Assembly (NCBI GenBank): GCA_051252095.1
Contig: JBPOFK010000002.1
Coordinates: forward strand, 62,001 to 126,000
Origin: GCA-2401735 sp051252095
GTDB taxonomy: Bacteria > Pseudomonadota > Gammaproteobacteria > Burkholderiales > Methylophilaceae
DNA: 64,000 nucleotides
Direction: 5' to 3'
Each line of letters opens with the position of its first letter. Position 1 is the first letter of the stretch. Of the stretch, positions 26,257 through 34,496 are shown piece after piece. The notes under the pieces are model-generated. The model had not been told where the DNA came from. It was given only the letters and a program-made list of their open reading frames with translations, and made no database searches. A program made the translations under genes and the position numbers.

Positions 26257-26895
26257 ATGAATAAATGCAAAATTATATTAGCAGATGATCATGGTGTTGT
26301 GCGCTCAGGTTTAAGGCGTTTGCTTGAGCTAAATAATAAAATTGAGGTGATTGCAGAAGCTGAGACTGGTGAACAGGCTTATAAAATGTATGGTGAGTTG
26401 AAGCCTGACTTGGTCGTGATGGATATTTCGATGCCAGGTATGGGTGGGTTAGAAGCTGCAAAGCGTATTATTAAGCGTGATTCTACAGCTAAAATCATTA
26501 TTTTATCCATGCATGATGCGGTCACATTTGCTTCTCAGGCACTCAAATCAGGTGTAAGGGGTTATGTGACAAAAACAGGTGCTTCAAATGATTTACTAAT
26601 TGCAGTGACGGAAGTCTCACAAGGTAAAACTTTTTTAAGTGCGGGTATAGCGCAAAAGATCGCAATGCAAGCATTGGTAGGAGGCGATGACCCAGTTCAC
26701 CAGCTTTCTTCTCGAGAGTTTGAGGTATTTAGACTGTTAGCAGATGGTAAAACAATAGAAGAGGCAGCTGACATGTTGAAAATCAGCCAAAAAACGGTAG
26801 CTAATTACAGCACTATCGTTAAGCAAAAGTTGGGAGTGACTAGTCCAGCAGAAATGGTAAGACTTGCGATTCGGCATGGTTTTATTGAGAGTTAA
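26257..26895 (+). CDS. moxX: NarL/LuxR-type response regulator, MoxX-like
   Basis: The 212-residue protein has a receiver domain (ILADDHGVVRSGL; phospho-acceptor Asp in LVVMDISMPGMGG; Lys in GYVTKTGA) and a C-terminal LuxR-type helix-turn-helix (LSSREFEVFRLLADGKTIEEAADML). Phosphorylated by the kinase just upstream, it should bind DNA as a dimer. The TAGGA-N5-TCC palindromes in this block have the spacing expected for a dimeric NarL-family site, so it or its paralogue at 30499-31137 may be their ligand. Confidence 0.85.
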   Translation: MNKCKIILADDHGVVRSGLRRLLELNNKIEVIAEAETGEQAYKMYGELKPDLVVMDISMPGMGGLEAAKRIIKRDSTAKIIILSMHDAVTFASQALKSGVRGYVTKTGASNDLLIAVTEVSQGKTFLSAGIAQKIAMQALVGGDDPVHQLSSREFEVFRLLADGKTIEEAADMLKISQKTVANYSTIVKQKLGVTSPAEMVRLAIRHGFIES

Positions 26896-26931
26896 ATTGA
26901 GAAGTTAACTATAAGAAATGTAAGGATAAAA

Positions 26932-27747
26932 ATGAATACACGGATATTAAAAGTATTATTTGTGACTACTTTAATCGTTGTTACAAATGGAGTATATGCT
27001 GGATTTGAAGAAGGTAAGGCCGCATTTCTGGCTAAAGATTATGCAACAGCCCACAAAGAGTTTGAACCCTTGGCTGAAAATGGAGATATGGCCTCTCAGC
27101 ATATTTTAGGCATGATGTATGATGAAGGCCAAGGTGTAAAGCAAAATTATGCTCAAGCAGCGAAGTGGTATGAGAAGGCTGCTAAACAAGGCAATCAAGA
27201 CTCTCAATACAACTTAGGCGTGATGTATGCACAAGGCCAAGGCGTTGAGCGGGATGATGCCATATCTGCGGAATGGTTTTTAGAGGCTGCCAAGCAGGAG
27301 CACATCCTCGCTCAGTTTGCAGTTGGCCGTTTATACACAATAGGGCGAGGTGTTAAAGCAGATGCCAAAGAAGCAAATGTGTGGTACTTAAAAGCAGCTA
27401 AACATAATCACTATAAAGCGCAGCTAGTTTTAGGGCAGAATTTAGTAGAGGGTATTGGCACTAAGAAGGATGTTAAACAAGGAGCGCAATGGGTGCGTAA
27501 ATCTGCTGAACAAGGACACTATAAAGCACAATACGCTATGGGCGTTTTATATCAGCATGGATTGGGTGTGATGCAAGATAACAAAACTGCATATATGTGG
27601 TATGAGTTAGCAGCTAAAGAAAGCCATGGTGGTGCCCAAGAAGCACAAAATAAGTTAGCAAAAAAGATGAAGGTAGAAGAGATTGCTGATGCAAAATTAG
27701 CAGCAAAGAATTGGGAAGCAAAGCCCGTTAACGGCAAGACCAACTGA
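26932..27747 (+). CDS. Secreted Sel1-repeat protein
   Basis: The 271-residue product has a signal peptide (ending near VYAGFEEGK) followed by about six Sel1-like repeats of 36 residues, for example GNQDSQYNLGVMYAQGQGVERD. Sel1 repeats mediate protein-protein contacts. The gene follows the response regulator by 36 bp and is probably in its operon, so it may be a periplasmic partner of the sensor. No catalytic motif is seen. The C terminus (~235-271) is Lys/Ala-rich. Confidence 0.82.
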   Translation: MNTRILKVLFVTTLIVVTNGVYAGFEEGKAAFLAKDYATAHKEFEPLAENGDMASQHILGMMYDEGQGVKQNYAQAAKWYEKAAKQGNQDSQYNLGVMYAQGQGVERDDAISAEWFLEAAKQEHILAQFAVGRLYTIGRGVKADAKEANVWYLKAAKHNHYKAQLVLGQNLVEGIGTKKDVKQGAQWVRKSAEQGHYKAQYAMGVLYQHGLGVMQDNKTAYMWYELAAKESHGGAQEAQNKLAKKMKVEEIADAKLAAKNWEAKPVNGKTN

Positions 27748-27788
27748 GCCTAGTTTGATTCAGTACATTGAAAACTTTTTTTTGAAAA

Positions 27789-27816
27789 AAGCCACGCAAA
27801 TTTCTTTGCGTGGCTT
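27789..27816. terminator. Strong hairpin after the Sel1 gene
   Basis: AAGCCACGCAAA (27789-27800) and TTTGCGTGGCTT (27805-27816) form a perfect 12-bp stem with a 4-base loop. On the plus strand no T-run follows, so release may need Rho or the hairpin may act as an RNA 3' stabiliser; the T-run is present for the minus direction. Confidence 0.6.
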
Positions 27817-27846
27817 ACCCTTGGTAGTTAACCCTTTGGAAAATTA

Positions 27847-27869
27847 ACTAAGTCCATTATATGGACTTA
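27847..27869. repeat. Perfect 10-bp inverted repeat upstream of TonB receptor
   Basis: CTAAGTCCAT and ATGGACTTAG are separated by three bases. It lies in the 399-bp gap between the Sel1 gene and the receptor gene, 31 bp after the preceding hairpin. It could be an operator or an RNA hairpin; no T-run follows. Confidence 0.55.
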
Positions 27870-28146
27870 GCAAATGGAATGCTAAGGAAAGATGCCGTTT
27901 TATCATTGGGAGAACGTCCTGATTATTCAATGGCTGTCATTTAACTCTGTAAATAAGTGGCTGGCAAGTAAGATGTTTGTTAGTCTATTTAGCTGCTGTT
28001 GGTTTATACGATTGCCAATAGCGCAAGTTGTTGATTTCTAGGAACATTTCCCAGTCAAAAAAGTGAATTTCTTATTTAGATTATTCTGCACACCTACTCA
28101 TAATCTATGCTCGTTATGTATATTTAAATGCCATCGAGAGAGAAAT
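27870..28146. other. Upstream region of TonB receptor gene
   Basis: This gene-free stretch contains the palindrome at 28039-28053 and AT-rich DNA. The frame of the receptor stays open up to 28063, but that part lacks a ribosome binding site and precedes the signal peptide. No RNA gene or riboswitch was recognised. Confidence 0.5.
28039..28053. promoter_or_regulatory. Putative methanol-regulon operator in front of TonB receptor
   Basis: TAGGAACATTTCCCA is a full match to TAGGA-N5-TCCYA, 93 bp upstream of the receptor ATG. It links receptor expression to the xox/mxa genes. Confidence 0.5.
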
Positions 28147-30402
28147 ATGATTATTACTAAAAGAAAAGTGATTTCTGCTATTGTAGCAACGTCTTTAACA
28201 CAGCTTGCATTTGCAGAAGAGAATAATGCGGTTGAGTTTGTTCAACTAGAATCAGTCGTTGTAAAAGGTATATTGCCAGAGAAGCTTGAAACTGTACCAG
28301 GGTCATATGCCATTGTGGATGAGGATGAGTTAGAAGCAAGGCGACCATTCTCAATCAAAGAAGCATTAAGTTCGGTACCTGGGCTCAATATTATTCAGAA
28401 TGAGGACCCACTAGGTTTAGCTCAAAATATTGGTATTCGAGGAATGGATCCGAGAAGAACTGCACGAACGTTGCTGTTAGAAGACGGCATGCCCTTGTTT
28501 TTAGCACCTTATGGCGACCCATCATCGCACTATATTCCGATGCTGGATCGTGTGCAACGCATTGAGGTCGTTAAAGGTTCTGGTCAAGTATTGTATGGCC
28601 CACAAACAGTTGGTGGCATGATTAATTTTGTTACCAAGCCAATTCCAAAAGATGGCTTTGCCGGGAGTGTATCTGGCACTATTGGTAATAACGACTTTAC
28701 AGGAGTGCACGCTAATTTAGGTGTTGGTGGCGAGCGCGGCGGCATTATGCTGGATGTTATTGATAAACGCGGTGATGGTATTCGTGATAATCATGATTTT
28801 GAAGTGCAAGATGTAACATTAAAAGGCCTGGTGCACTTGACTGATAGCCAAACATTAATGGCTAAAGTGGGCTACTACAAAGAAGACTCACATGTATCAG
28901 AAACCGGCTTAGGAGAAGTTGATTACGCAAGGGATAAATATCAAGCACCTTCTGGAAAAAACGATACATTTGAGCATGAGAGAAAATTCTTGCAGCTTCA
29001 GCATATTTTTGAGATTAACGAAGATGTAAAACTGTCGACTCAAGCATATTATGCAGATGCTTTTAGACGCTCATTTAGGCAAACTGATGCGACAGGTGGT
29101 TTTGACGAAGATGCGCCTGGTAGCTCAACAGGGGTAACGGTACTAGAGCGTTGTGGCGCTAACCCTGATGCTTTAACAGAGGCAAATGCTGAAAATTGCG
29201 GTGGCCGTCACCGTCCGAGAAGTTATGTCTATTATGGTTTTGAGCCACGATTAGATTTTAAGCATAATTTATTTGGCATTGAAAGTGATGCCGTGCTTGG
29301 TTTTCGTTACCATCAAGAAGATATCAAGCGTAGACAATACCGCGGGAATGACGCTCGTGCTCAGAGTCTATCTTTCTTGAAAGATAATGCTGAGCAATTA
29401 GGCGTAGCAAGTGCGGTAGCTGATTTCAGAGAAGATATTCGTATAGATGTGGATGCTAGGTCATATTATGCACAAAATACGTTTTACCTTGGTGATTGGT
29501 CGGTGACACCAGGGGTTCGCTATGAAGATATGGAAATTAAAACAACCATACTGCAAGCAGATGGGAACGCTGGGTTTGCTTCATCAACAAATAAACAAAG
29601 CGAAGTGTTGCCAGGGTTTGGTGTAGCATGGAATGGAATTGATAACACTACTGTATTTGCTGGAGTCCACAAAGGGTTTGCACCGCCACGACCAGACCGT
29701 GATATTGATGGTTTTGATGTTGATAAAACAAAACCTGAAACAAGTCTCAACTGGGAGTTGGGTGTTCGGTCTCAATATTTTAAAGGGGTAGCATTTGAGA
29801 GCACTTTATTTCATACCAAGTTTGAAGATCTTGTCGTTAAATCTGGTGCTGGCCAATTCGATAATGCAGGGGAGTCTGCAATGTCAGGTATTGAGTTTGC
29901 TGGCCGAATAGATTTTGGTACTATCTACGGCACATCACATAATTTTTATGTGATGGCAAACTATACCAATTTATTCACCGCTGAATTTAAGAAAACCAGC
30001 GATGACCCTTTGTCAGACGGCATCGTAAGTGGTGATCGGTTGCCATATGCGCCCCGTCATCTTGCTTCTGTTAACTTTGGATACCAACATCCAATTGGCA
30101 TAGATGCACGTATTGGTGTTGACTACATTAGCACTCAGGAAGTGGATGCGCCATTTAGGGCTTTTGTGTTAAATGCAGCAGATCCTACTGGCACTGATGC
30201 TTCCTTGTCGGGATTGTCAGGTGATATTCCTGCGTATACTTTATTCAATGCTTCCATCAATTATAAGCCAGTTGGTTCAAGTGTAAGCTACTTCTTAAGT
30301 GGACATAATTTAACTGATAAAGAATATCTGGCTAGTCGAGTCGATGGGATGTCTGCTGGGCGCGGTCGTCAAGTGTTCGGTGGCGTTCGCGTTGACTTTT
30401 AA
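28147..30402 (+). CDS. TonB-dependent outer-membrane receptor, FecA-like; candidate lanthanide-chelate receptor
   Basis: The 751-residue product has a signal peptide (ending LAFAEE), a plug domain (~35-160; LLLEDGMPLFLAPYG, RIEVVKGSGQVLYGPQTVGGMINFVTK in parts) and a 22-strand barrel ending in Phe (VFGGVRVDF). SNLTDKEY-like HNLTDKEYLASRVDG is typical of the last strands. It resembles ferric-citrate receptors. It sits between two methanol-type two-component systems, 2 kb upstream of xoxF, and shares their palindrome. Taken with known lanthanide receptors beside xoxF in other methylotrophs, a lanthanophore substrate is plausible, but this is inference. The ATG at 28147 with an upstream GAGAGA is preferred over 28063. 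Confidence 0.85.
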   Translation: MIITKRKVISAIVATSLTQLAFAEENNAVEFVQLESVVVKGILPEKLETVPGSYAIVDEDELEARRPFSIKEALSSVPGLNIIQNEDPLGLAQNIGIRGMDPRRTARTLLLEDGMPLFLAPYGDPSSHYIPMLDRVQRIEVVKGSGQVLYGPQTVGGMINFVTKPIPKDGFAGSVSGTIGNNDFTGVHANLGVGGERGGIMLDVIDKRGDGIRDNHDFEVQDVTLKGLVHLTDSQTLMAKVGYYKEDSHVSETGLGEVDYARDKYQAPSGKNDTFEHERKFLQLQHIFEINEDVKLSTQAYYADAFRRSFRQTDATGGFDEDAPGSSTGVTVLERCGANPDALTEANAENCGGRHRPRSYVYYGFEPRLDFKHNLFGIESDAVLGFRYHQEDIKRRQYRGNDARAQSLSFLKDNAEQLGVASAVADFREDIRIDVDARSYYAQNTFYLGDWSVTPGVRYEDMEIKTTILQADGNAGFASSTNKQSEVLPGFGVAWNGIDNTTVFAGVHKGFAPPRPDRDIDGFDVDKTKPETSLNWELGVRSQYFKGVAFESTLFHTKFEDLVVKSGAGQFDNAGESAMSGIEFAGRIDFGTIYGTSHNFYVMANYTNLFTAEFKKTSDDPLSDGIVSGDRLPYAPRHLASVNFGYQHPIGIDARIGVDYISTQEVDAPFRAFVLNAADPTGTDASLSGLSGDIPAYTLFNASINYKPVGSSVSYFLSGHNLTDKEYLASRVDGMSAGRGRQVFGGVRVDF

Positions 30403-30418
30403 TAACAAGTTGTATTTT

Positions 30419-30443
30419 AAAAGGGCCGTTAGGCCCTTTTTTT
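30419..30443. terminator. Terminator between TonB receptor and response regulator
   Basis: AAAAGGGCC / GGCCCTTTT with a GTTA loop and a T-run to 30443 forms a good intrinsic terminator for the receptor gene; the symmetric A/T flanks also let it work for the convergent regulator gene. Confidence 0.88.
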
Positions 30444-30498
30444 ATTTGCTAATCGTTGAGTCATCATTTAAATCAAGCGTTTTAAGAAACTGCTTGAT

Positions 30499-31137
30499 TT
30501 AAACATGCAAAATCTTTAATTGAATGGCAGCAAGAACGAGCTGTGAGCCATTTTCTACATTCAGTTTTTGTCTTAATCTAGTTTGTGAGTTTGCAACAGT
30601 TTTATAATCCAAATGTAAAGTGTTGGCTATGTTTTCTAACGACAATCCTTTTGCTAACAGCTGAAACACTTCAAACTCTCTAGCGCTTAATTCATTTAAA
30701 ATAGTATTCCCATCTGGATTATTAACGGCAATGTGTTTTGCGATATCTGGGCTAATATATCTTTTGCCGTTTGCTATGCTTAAAATTGCCTCAACAAGCA
30801 CATCAGGCGCACTGGCTTTGCTGACATAACCTTTTGCCCCAGCCTGTAATGCTCTTGAAGAGTAAATCACACTATCATGCATGCTGAAAATTAATATTTT
30901 TGCTCTTGCATCTTTATGCAATATTTTTTTTAAAGTCTCTAAACCGCTCATTCCAGGCATAGATAAATCCATGACAACGACATCAGGTTTGTATTCTAAA
31001 TAGTCAAAATGCGCCTGTTCGCCACTTTCAGCTTCTGCAATTACAGTGATATACGCTCTTTCCAGTAGGTGTTTATAGCCTTCCCTGACAACTGCATGAT
31101 CATCAACTAAATAGACCTTTACATTTTTATTCATCAT
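30499..31137 (-). CDS. NarL/LuxR-type response regulator (second system)
   Basis: The 212-residue protein is a paralogue of the one at 26257-26895. Its receiver has YLVDDHAVVREGY, phospho-acceptor Asp in VVMDLSMPGMSG and Lys in GYVSKASA. The helix-turn-helix is LSAREFEVFQLLAKGLSLENIANTL. It lies 62 bp downstream of its kinase gene on the same strand and is transcribed away from xoxF. It is an alternative candidate activator for xoxF and the receptor. Confidence 0.88.
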   Translation of the reverse strand: MMNKNVKVYLVDDHAVVREGYKHLLERAYITVIAEAESGEQAHFDYLEYKPDVVVMDLSMPGMSGLETLKKILHKDARAKILIFSMHDSVIYSSRALQAGAKGYVSKASAPDVLVEAILSIANGKRYISPDIAKHIAVNNPDGNTILNELSAREFEVFQLLAKGLSLENIANTLHLDYKTVANSQTRLRQKLNVENGSQLVLAAIQLKILHV

Positions 31138-31199
31138 GATTTTTTAAGCTTTCTAAAGAATGGCTATACACATCGATTTATGAAAAGACGTTTGATTGT

Positions 31200-32093
31200 T
31201 CATGCATTTTTAATGCTAACAATGAGTTCACTGCCTACATTGCTGCTGTTGATCCTAAGCGTTCCGCCTAATGCTTCAGCGCGATCAGCAATGCCCATTA
31301 AGCCGTAGCCTTTATTGGGCATTGCAGTGTTAAAACCAACTCCATCATCTTTAACACGTAATTCCAAACTGCTATCTGAACAAATAATATTAATTTCGGC
31401 AACACTTGCTTTTGCATGTTTTGCAATATTGGTGAGTGACTCTTGTACGATTCTAAAAATCCCAATATTGATTTGCTCATCAAATTGATCAATGTTGTCA
31501 TTGATATTGATGAGATAAATAGTTTGGTTATCTGTAGAGATTTGTGTGCTAGACCATGTTTCGACAAGGTGTTCAAGTGCAGCTGCTAGCCCTAGTTCAT
31601 CTAAGGCAACAGGTCTTAAGCTATGCATCATCCTCCGTGCTGCTTGGTAACTGTGATCAGCTGTTTCAATGATTTTTTGTACAGATTTTTGTGTATCTGT
31701 ATTTTTATTTTCCATTAACAAGTTAGCAGCTTGTACCTTTATGGCGTTTAAATATTGCCCCAAATCGTCATGTAAATCTCGAGCAATTCTTTTACGTTCA
31801 GTTTCTTGTACTTTAATCACACGTTGTAATAATGCATGATTTTGCTTCATTAAAGTGTTGGATTCATAAATACGGCGCTCTGATAACCATAGCAACATAG
31901 CAAGGCAGGCTAGCAAAGCGATTGGTAATTCATCGATATCCAAACTTTGCTCATATGTTCTAGCCCATATAAAAAAACTATCAGACAGATTAAAGTAACT
32001 GGAAGTAGCGTAGCTTATGCTAAATACTAGAAAGACTAATGTGATGTCAATGCTTAGTTTGTGCCAGTATTGTTTATTTCTATTCGTTTTTAT
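31200..32093 (-). CDS. Two-helix membrane histidine kinase (second system), possible AUA start
   Basis: The conventional start is a TTG at 31943 giving 247 residues that open inside a hydrophobic segment. The same frame is open upstream to a TAG at 32103-32105. That extra part encodes one membrane helix (DITLVFLVFSISYA), a short periplasmic loop (YFNLSDSFFIWARTYEQSLD) and leads into the second helix (LPIALLACLAMLLWL). It therefore looks genuinely coding. A good ribosome binding site (AGGAG) lies 6 bp before an ATA codon at 32091-32093, so an AUA start is suggested. The rest is HisKA_3 (RIARDLHDDLGQYL) and an ATPase domain (DDGVGF, GYGLMGIADRAE). It is divergent from xoxF. With 32093 the length is 297 residues. 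Confidence 0.75.
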   Translation of the reverse strand: MKTNRNKQYWHKLSIDITLVFLVFSISYATSSYFNLSDSFFIWARTYEQSLDIDELPIALLACLAMLLWLSERRIYESNTLMKQNHALLQRVIKVQETERKRIARDLHDDLGQYLNAIKVQAANLLMENKNTDTQKSVQKIIETADHSYQAARRMMHSLRPVALDELGLAAALEHLVETWSSTQISTDNQTIYLININDNIDQFDEQINIGIFRIVQESLTNIAKHAKASVAEINIICSDSSLELRVKDDGVGFNTAMPNKGYGLMGIADRAEALGGTLRINSSNVGSELIVSIKNA

Positions 32094-32399
32094 CGCTAAC
32101 TCCTAAAATTTAAATCAGAGAATAGTTAGGACAAATTACTTCAGTCTATCTGATGCTAGCTATAGAAAATATCACGAAACAAGCCAGGAGAATTACCTTT
32201 TGTTTTGCATCAATACTTCTCTTGCAATAAGTCAATATAAATTCCCAAAAATAATGGGAGTTAATCCTATCCAATAAAAGGAAGACCTCTCAATCGACAT
32301 TCTGCAGTAAAGCCTATAGTTCACATCATGTTGCAATTGTAAGTAAATGTAACAAATTGCAGCTAAGTATAGATTTATTTCTAAATCATGGAGGAAAAA
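32094..32399. other. xoxF / second histidine kinase divergent control region
   Basis: This 306-bp gene-free stretch is AT-rich and holds the regulon palindrome (32255-32269), a TGCAATT / AATTGCA inverted repeat (32332-32338 / 32355-32361), and a -10-like TATAGA at 32368-32373. No good -35 is present at the right distance, which fits an activator-dependent promoter. The transcript would start near 32380, leaving a leader of about 20 nt. No RNA gene is seen. Confidence 0.5.
32255..32269. promoter_or_regulatory. Putative methanol-regulon operator in front of xoxF
   Basis: TGGGAGTTAATCCTA fits the palindrome TAGGA-N5-TCCYA with one change. It shares the 13-mer GGAGTTAATCCTA exactly with the site before the cytochrome gene (36152-36164). 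It lies 131 bp upstream of the xoxF ATG and also on the divergent kinase side. Confidence 0.5.
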
Positions 32400-34301
32400 A
32401 TGAAAAAACATTGGATGTTAAAAGCCGTGTTTGCCGCAGTTGGTGCGGTGGCCTTGTTTGGGATGGTGGGACAAGCTTCGGCAAATGAAGAAATTATTAA
32501 ACGCAGTAAAGATCATAATATGTGGGCTGCACCTGGGCAAAATTTAGCACTACATCGCCATAGTCAGCTTAAAGACATTAATACTAAAAACGTAAAAGAT
32601 TTACAAATGATTTGGTCGCAATCATCTGGCACCTTACGCGGGCATGAAGGGCAACCTGTTGTGGTCGAACATAATGGTAAGCCAATGATGTACATGGTTT
32701 CTGGTTGGCCAAACATTGTCCAAGCCTTAGATTTGTCTGACCCTGATCAGCCAAAACAAATTTGGAACTACACTAAAAAAACTGATCGAGACGAATCTGC
32801 TGTACCGCGTGCATGTTGTGACACGATTAACCGTGGCTTGAACTATGCTGATGGCAAAGTGGTATTTCATACACTGGATGGTTTCTTAATTGCGCTAGAT
32901 GCAGCTACAGGTAAAGAAATCTGGGTAACTAAGCATGCTTATCCAGAAAAAGGAGAAACCCACTCTGGCCCAGCAATGGTTGCTGAAGGTTTGGTAGTCG
33001 CTGGTTTTGGTGGCGATGAGTTTGCTGCTCGTGGGCGTACTGTTGCTTATGATTTGAAAACTGGTAAAGAAGTTTGGAAGTGTCATAGCACCGGTTCTGA
33101 TGAAGATCTTTGTTTGACACCAGAGACCAATAAAGCGAACCCACACTATGGTTTATATGGCCAAAAAACTGGTTTAACTTATCCTGGCGATGAGTGGAAA
33201 ATTGGTGGCGGTGCACCATGGGCTTGGTTTAGCTATGATCCTAAGTTAAAAATAATGTACGCAGGAACTGGTAACCCAGGTCACTGGTCTCCAGCTTATC
33301 GTTGCGGCTTAACTGGTAAGGATTTAACACATGAAAAATGTAATACACCAGATCCAAAAACCAATGTAGGTCCATACGATAATAAATGGTCAATGACTAT
33401 TATGGCGCGTAAGATTGACACGGGTGAAATGGTTTGGGCTTATCAAAAAACACCATTTGACCAATGGGATTATGACGGCGTTAACGAAAACATCTTGGTT
33501 GATAACTTAGTTATTGATGGTAAGAAACATGATGCTTTAGTGAACTTTGACCGTAATGGTTTTGCTTATGTGTTAGATCGTAAAGACGGTACATTATTAC
33601 GTGCACACAAGTTCGTGACAGTAAACTGGGCTGAAAAGGTTGATCTTAAAACAGGTCGTCCTTTGAAAGTCAAAAAACATTCACCATTTGCACGTGATGT
33701 AAATACACAAGCTTGTCCATCTGCAATGGGTGGTAAAGATCAACAACCAGCAGCAGTTGATCCAAAAGAGCCAAACTTGTTCTATGTGCCAACAAATAAC
33801 TGGTGTATGGAAGATGAGCCACAAGAGCGTACACATACACAACAAGGTACGGTTTATGTATTTGCAAACGTGTATATGTATCCTGAAAAACCAGGTGTAA
33901 CTGGTAAGTTGAAAAAATTCGACGTAGTGACTGGTAAAACAATCTGGGAAGTATCAGACCCATATCCAAACTGGAGTGGCGTGCTAGTAACAGATGGGGG
34001 CTTGGCATTCTACGGTTCATTGGGCGGCGATTTCCGTGCAGTTGATCGTAAAACAGGCAAGGTAGTCTGGAGCCGCAAATTAGCGTCAGGCATCATTGGT
34101 AACCCAATTACTTACAAAATCAAAGGCAAACAGTATGTGTCTGTATGGACAGGTATTGGTGGCTGGATTGGCCTGCCAGTAACTGCAGGTCTAGATATGG
34201 ATGACAAATACGGTGCAATTGGTGCGACAGCGATGGCTAAAGCAACTGGTCTTGATAAGATTCCTCAAGGCGGTACATTGTTTACATTCCGAGTGGATTA
34301 A
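32400..34301 (+). CDS. xoxF: Lanthanide-dependent PQQ methanol dehydrogenase XoxF
   Basis: XoxF oxidises methanol (to formaldehyde or formate) in the periplasm with PQQ and a light lanthanide and passes electrons to a XoxG cytochrome. The 633-residue precursor has a signal peptide (cut near ASANEE) and a PQQ eight-bladed propeller. Key residues, counted from the ATG at 32400: vicinal Cys139-Cys140, Glu207, Asn292 and catalytic Asp357 in QWDYDG. Asp359, two residues on, is the extra lanthanide ligand; in the calcium enzyme MxaF this position is Ala. The start follows GGAGG by the right distance, so the ATG 12 bases upstream (32388) is not used. A strong terminator follows. The clade (XoxF4 or XoxF5) was not settled. 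Confidence 0.97.
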   Translation: MKKHWMLKAVFAAVGAVALFGMVGQASANEEIIKRSKDHNMWAAPGQNLALHRHSQLKDINTKNVKDLQMIWSQSSGTLRGHEGQPVVVEHNGKPMMYMVSGWPNIVQALDLSDPDQPKQIWNYTKKTDRDESAVPRACCDTINRGLNYADGKVVFHTLDGFLIALDAATGKEIWVTKHAYPEKGETHSGPAMVAEGLVVAGFGGDEFAARGRTVAYDLKTGKEVWKCHSTGSDEDLCLTPETNKANPHYGLYGQKTGLTYPGDEWKIGGGAPWAWFSYDPKLKIMYAGTGNPGHWSPAYRCGLTGKDLTHEKCNTPDPKTNVGPYDNKWSMTIMARKIDTGEMVWAYQKTPFDQWDYDGVNENILVDNLVIDGKKHDALVNFDRNGFAYVLDRKDGTLLRAHKFVTVNWAEKVDLKTGRPLKVKKHSPFARDVNTQACPSAMGGKDQQPAAVDPKEPNLFYVPTNNWCMEDEPQERTHTQQGTVYVFANVYMYPEKPGVTGKLKKFDVVTGKTIWEVSDPYPNWSGVLVTDGGLAFYGSLGGDFRAVDRKTGKVVWSRKLASGIIGNPITYKIKGKQYVSVWTGIGGWIGLPVTAGLDMDDKYGAIGATAMAKATGLDKIPQGGTLFTFRVD

Positions 34302-34337
34302 CGATTACTTGTTTATTCAAAGTTGTATAACGTAATA

Positions 34338-34377
34338 ACCAGTAGGTGGCAATGTAATCGCCGCCTGCTGGTTTTTT
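34338..34377 (+). terminator. Terminator after xoxF
   Basis: A 13-bp stem with two G-U pairs (ACCAGTAGGTGGC with GCCGCCTGCTGGT) and a 9-base loop is followed by six T. It separates xoxF from the xoxJ-like gene, so xoxF can be made in large excess. Confidence 0.88.
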
Positions 34378-34496
34378 GATTTGTAAAGCTTTTTGAATGA
34401 TTGGTGTTTGTAAGAGCCACGCATTCAATTTGCTGTATGAGCAATTTACGCATGTTAATTCTGATTTTTAAAACGTAATTCCAAGAGGTTTCAAAG

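Noticed and set aside
27789..27869. Tandem hairpins as a riboswitch
   Set aside because: Two simple hairpins without a recognisable aptamer core; more likely an end-of-transcript hairpin and an operator.
32332..32361. TGCAATT inverted repeat as a second xoxF operator
   Set aside because: Arms are only 7 bp and AT-rich; it occurs too easily by chance and was not found at other block genes.
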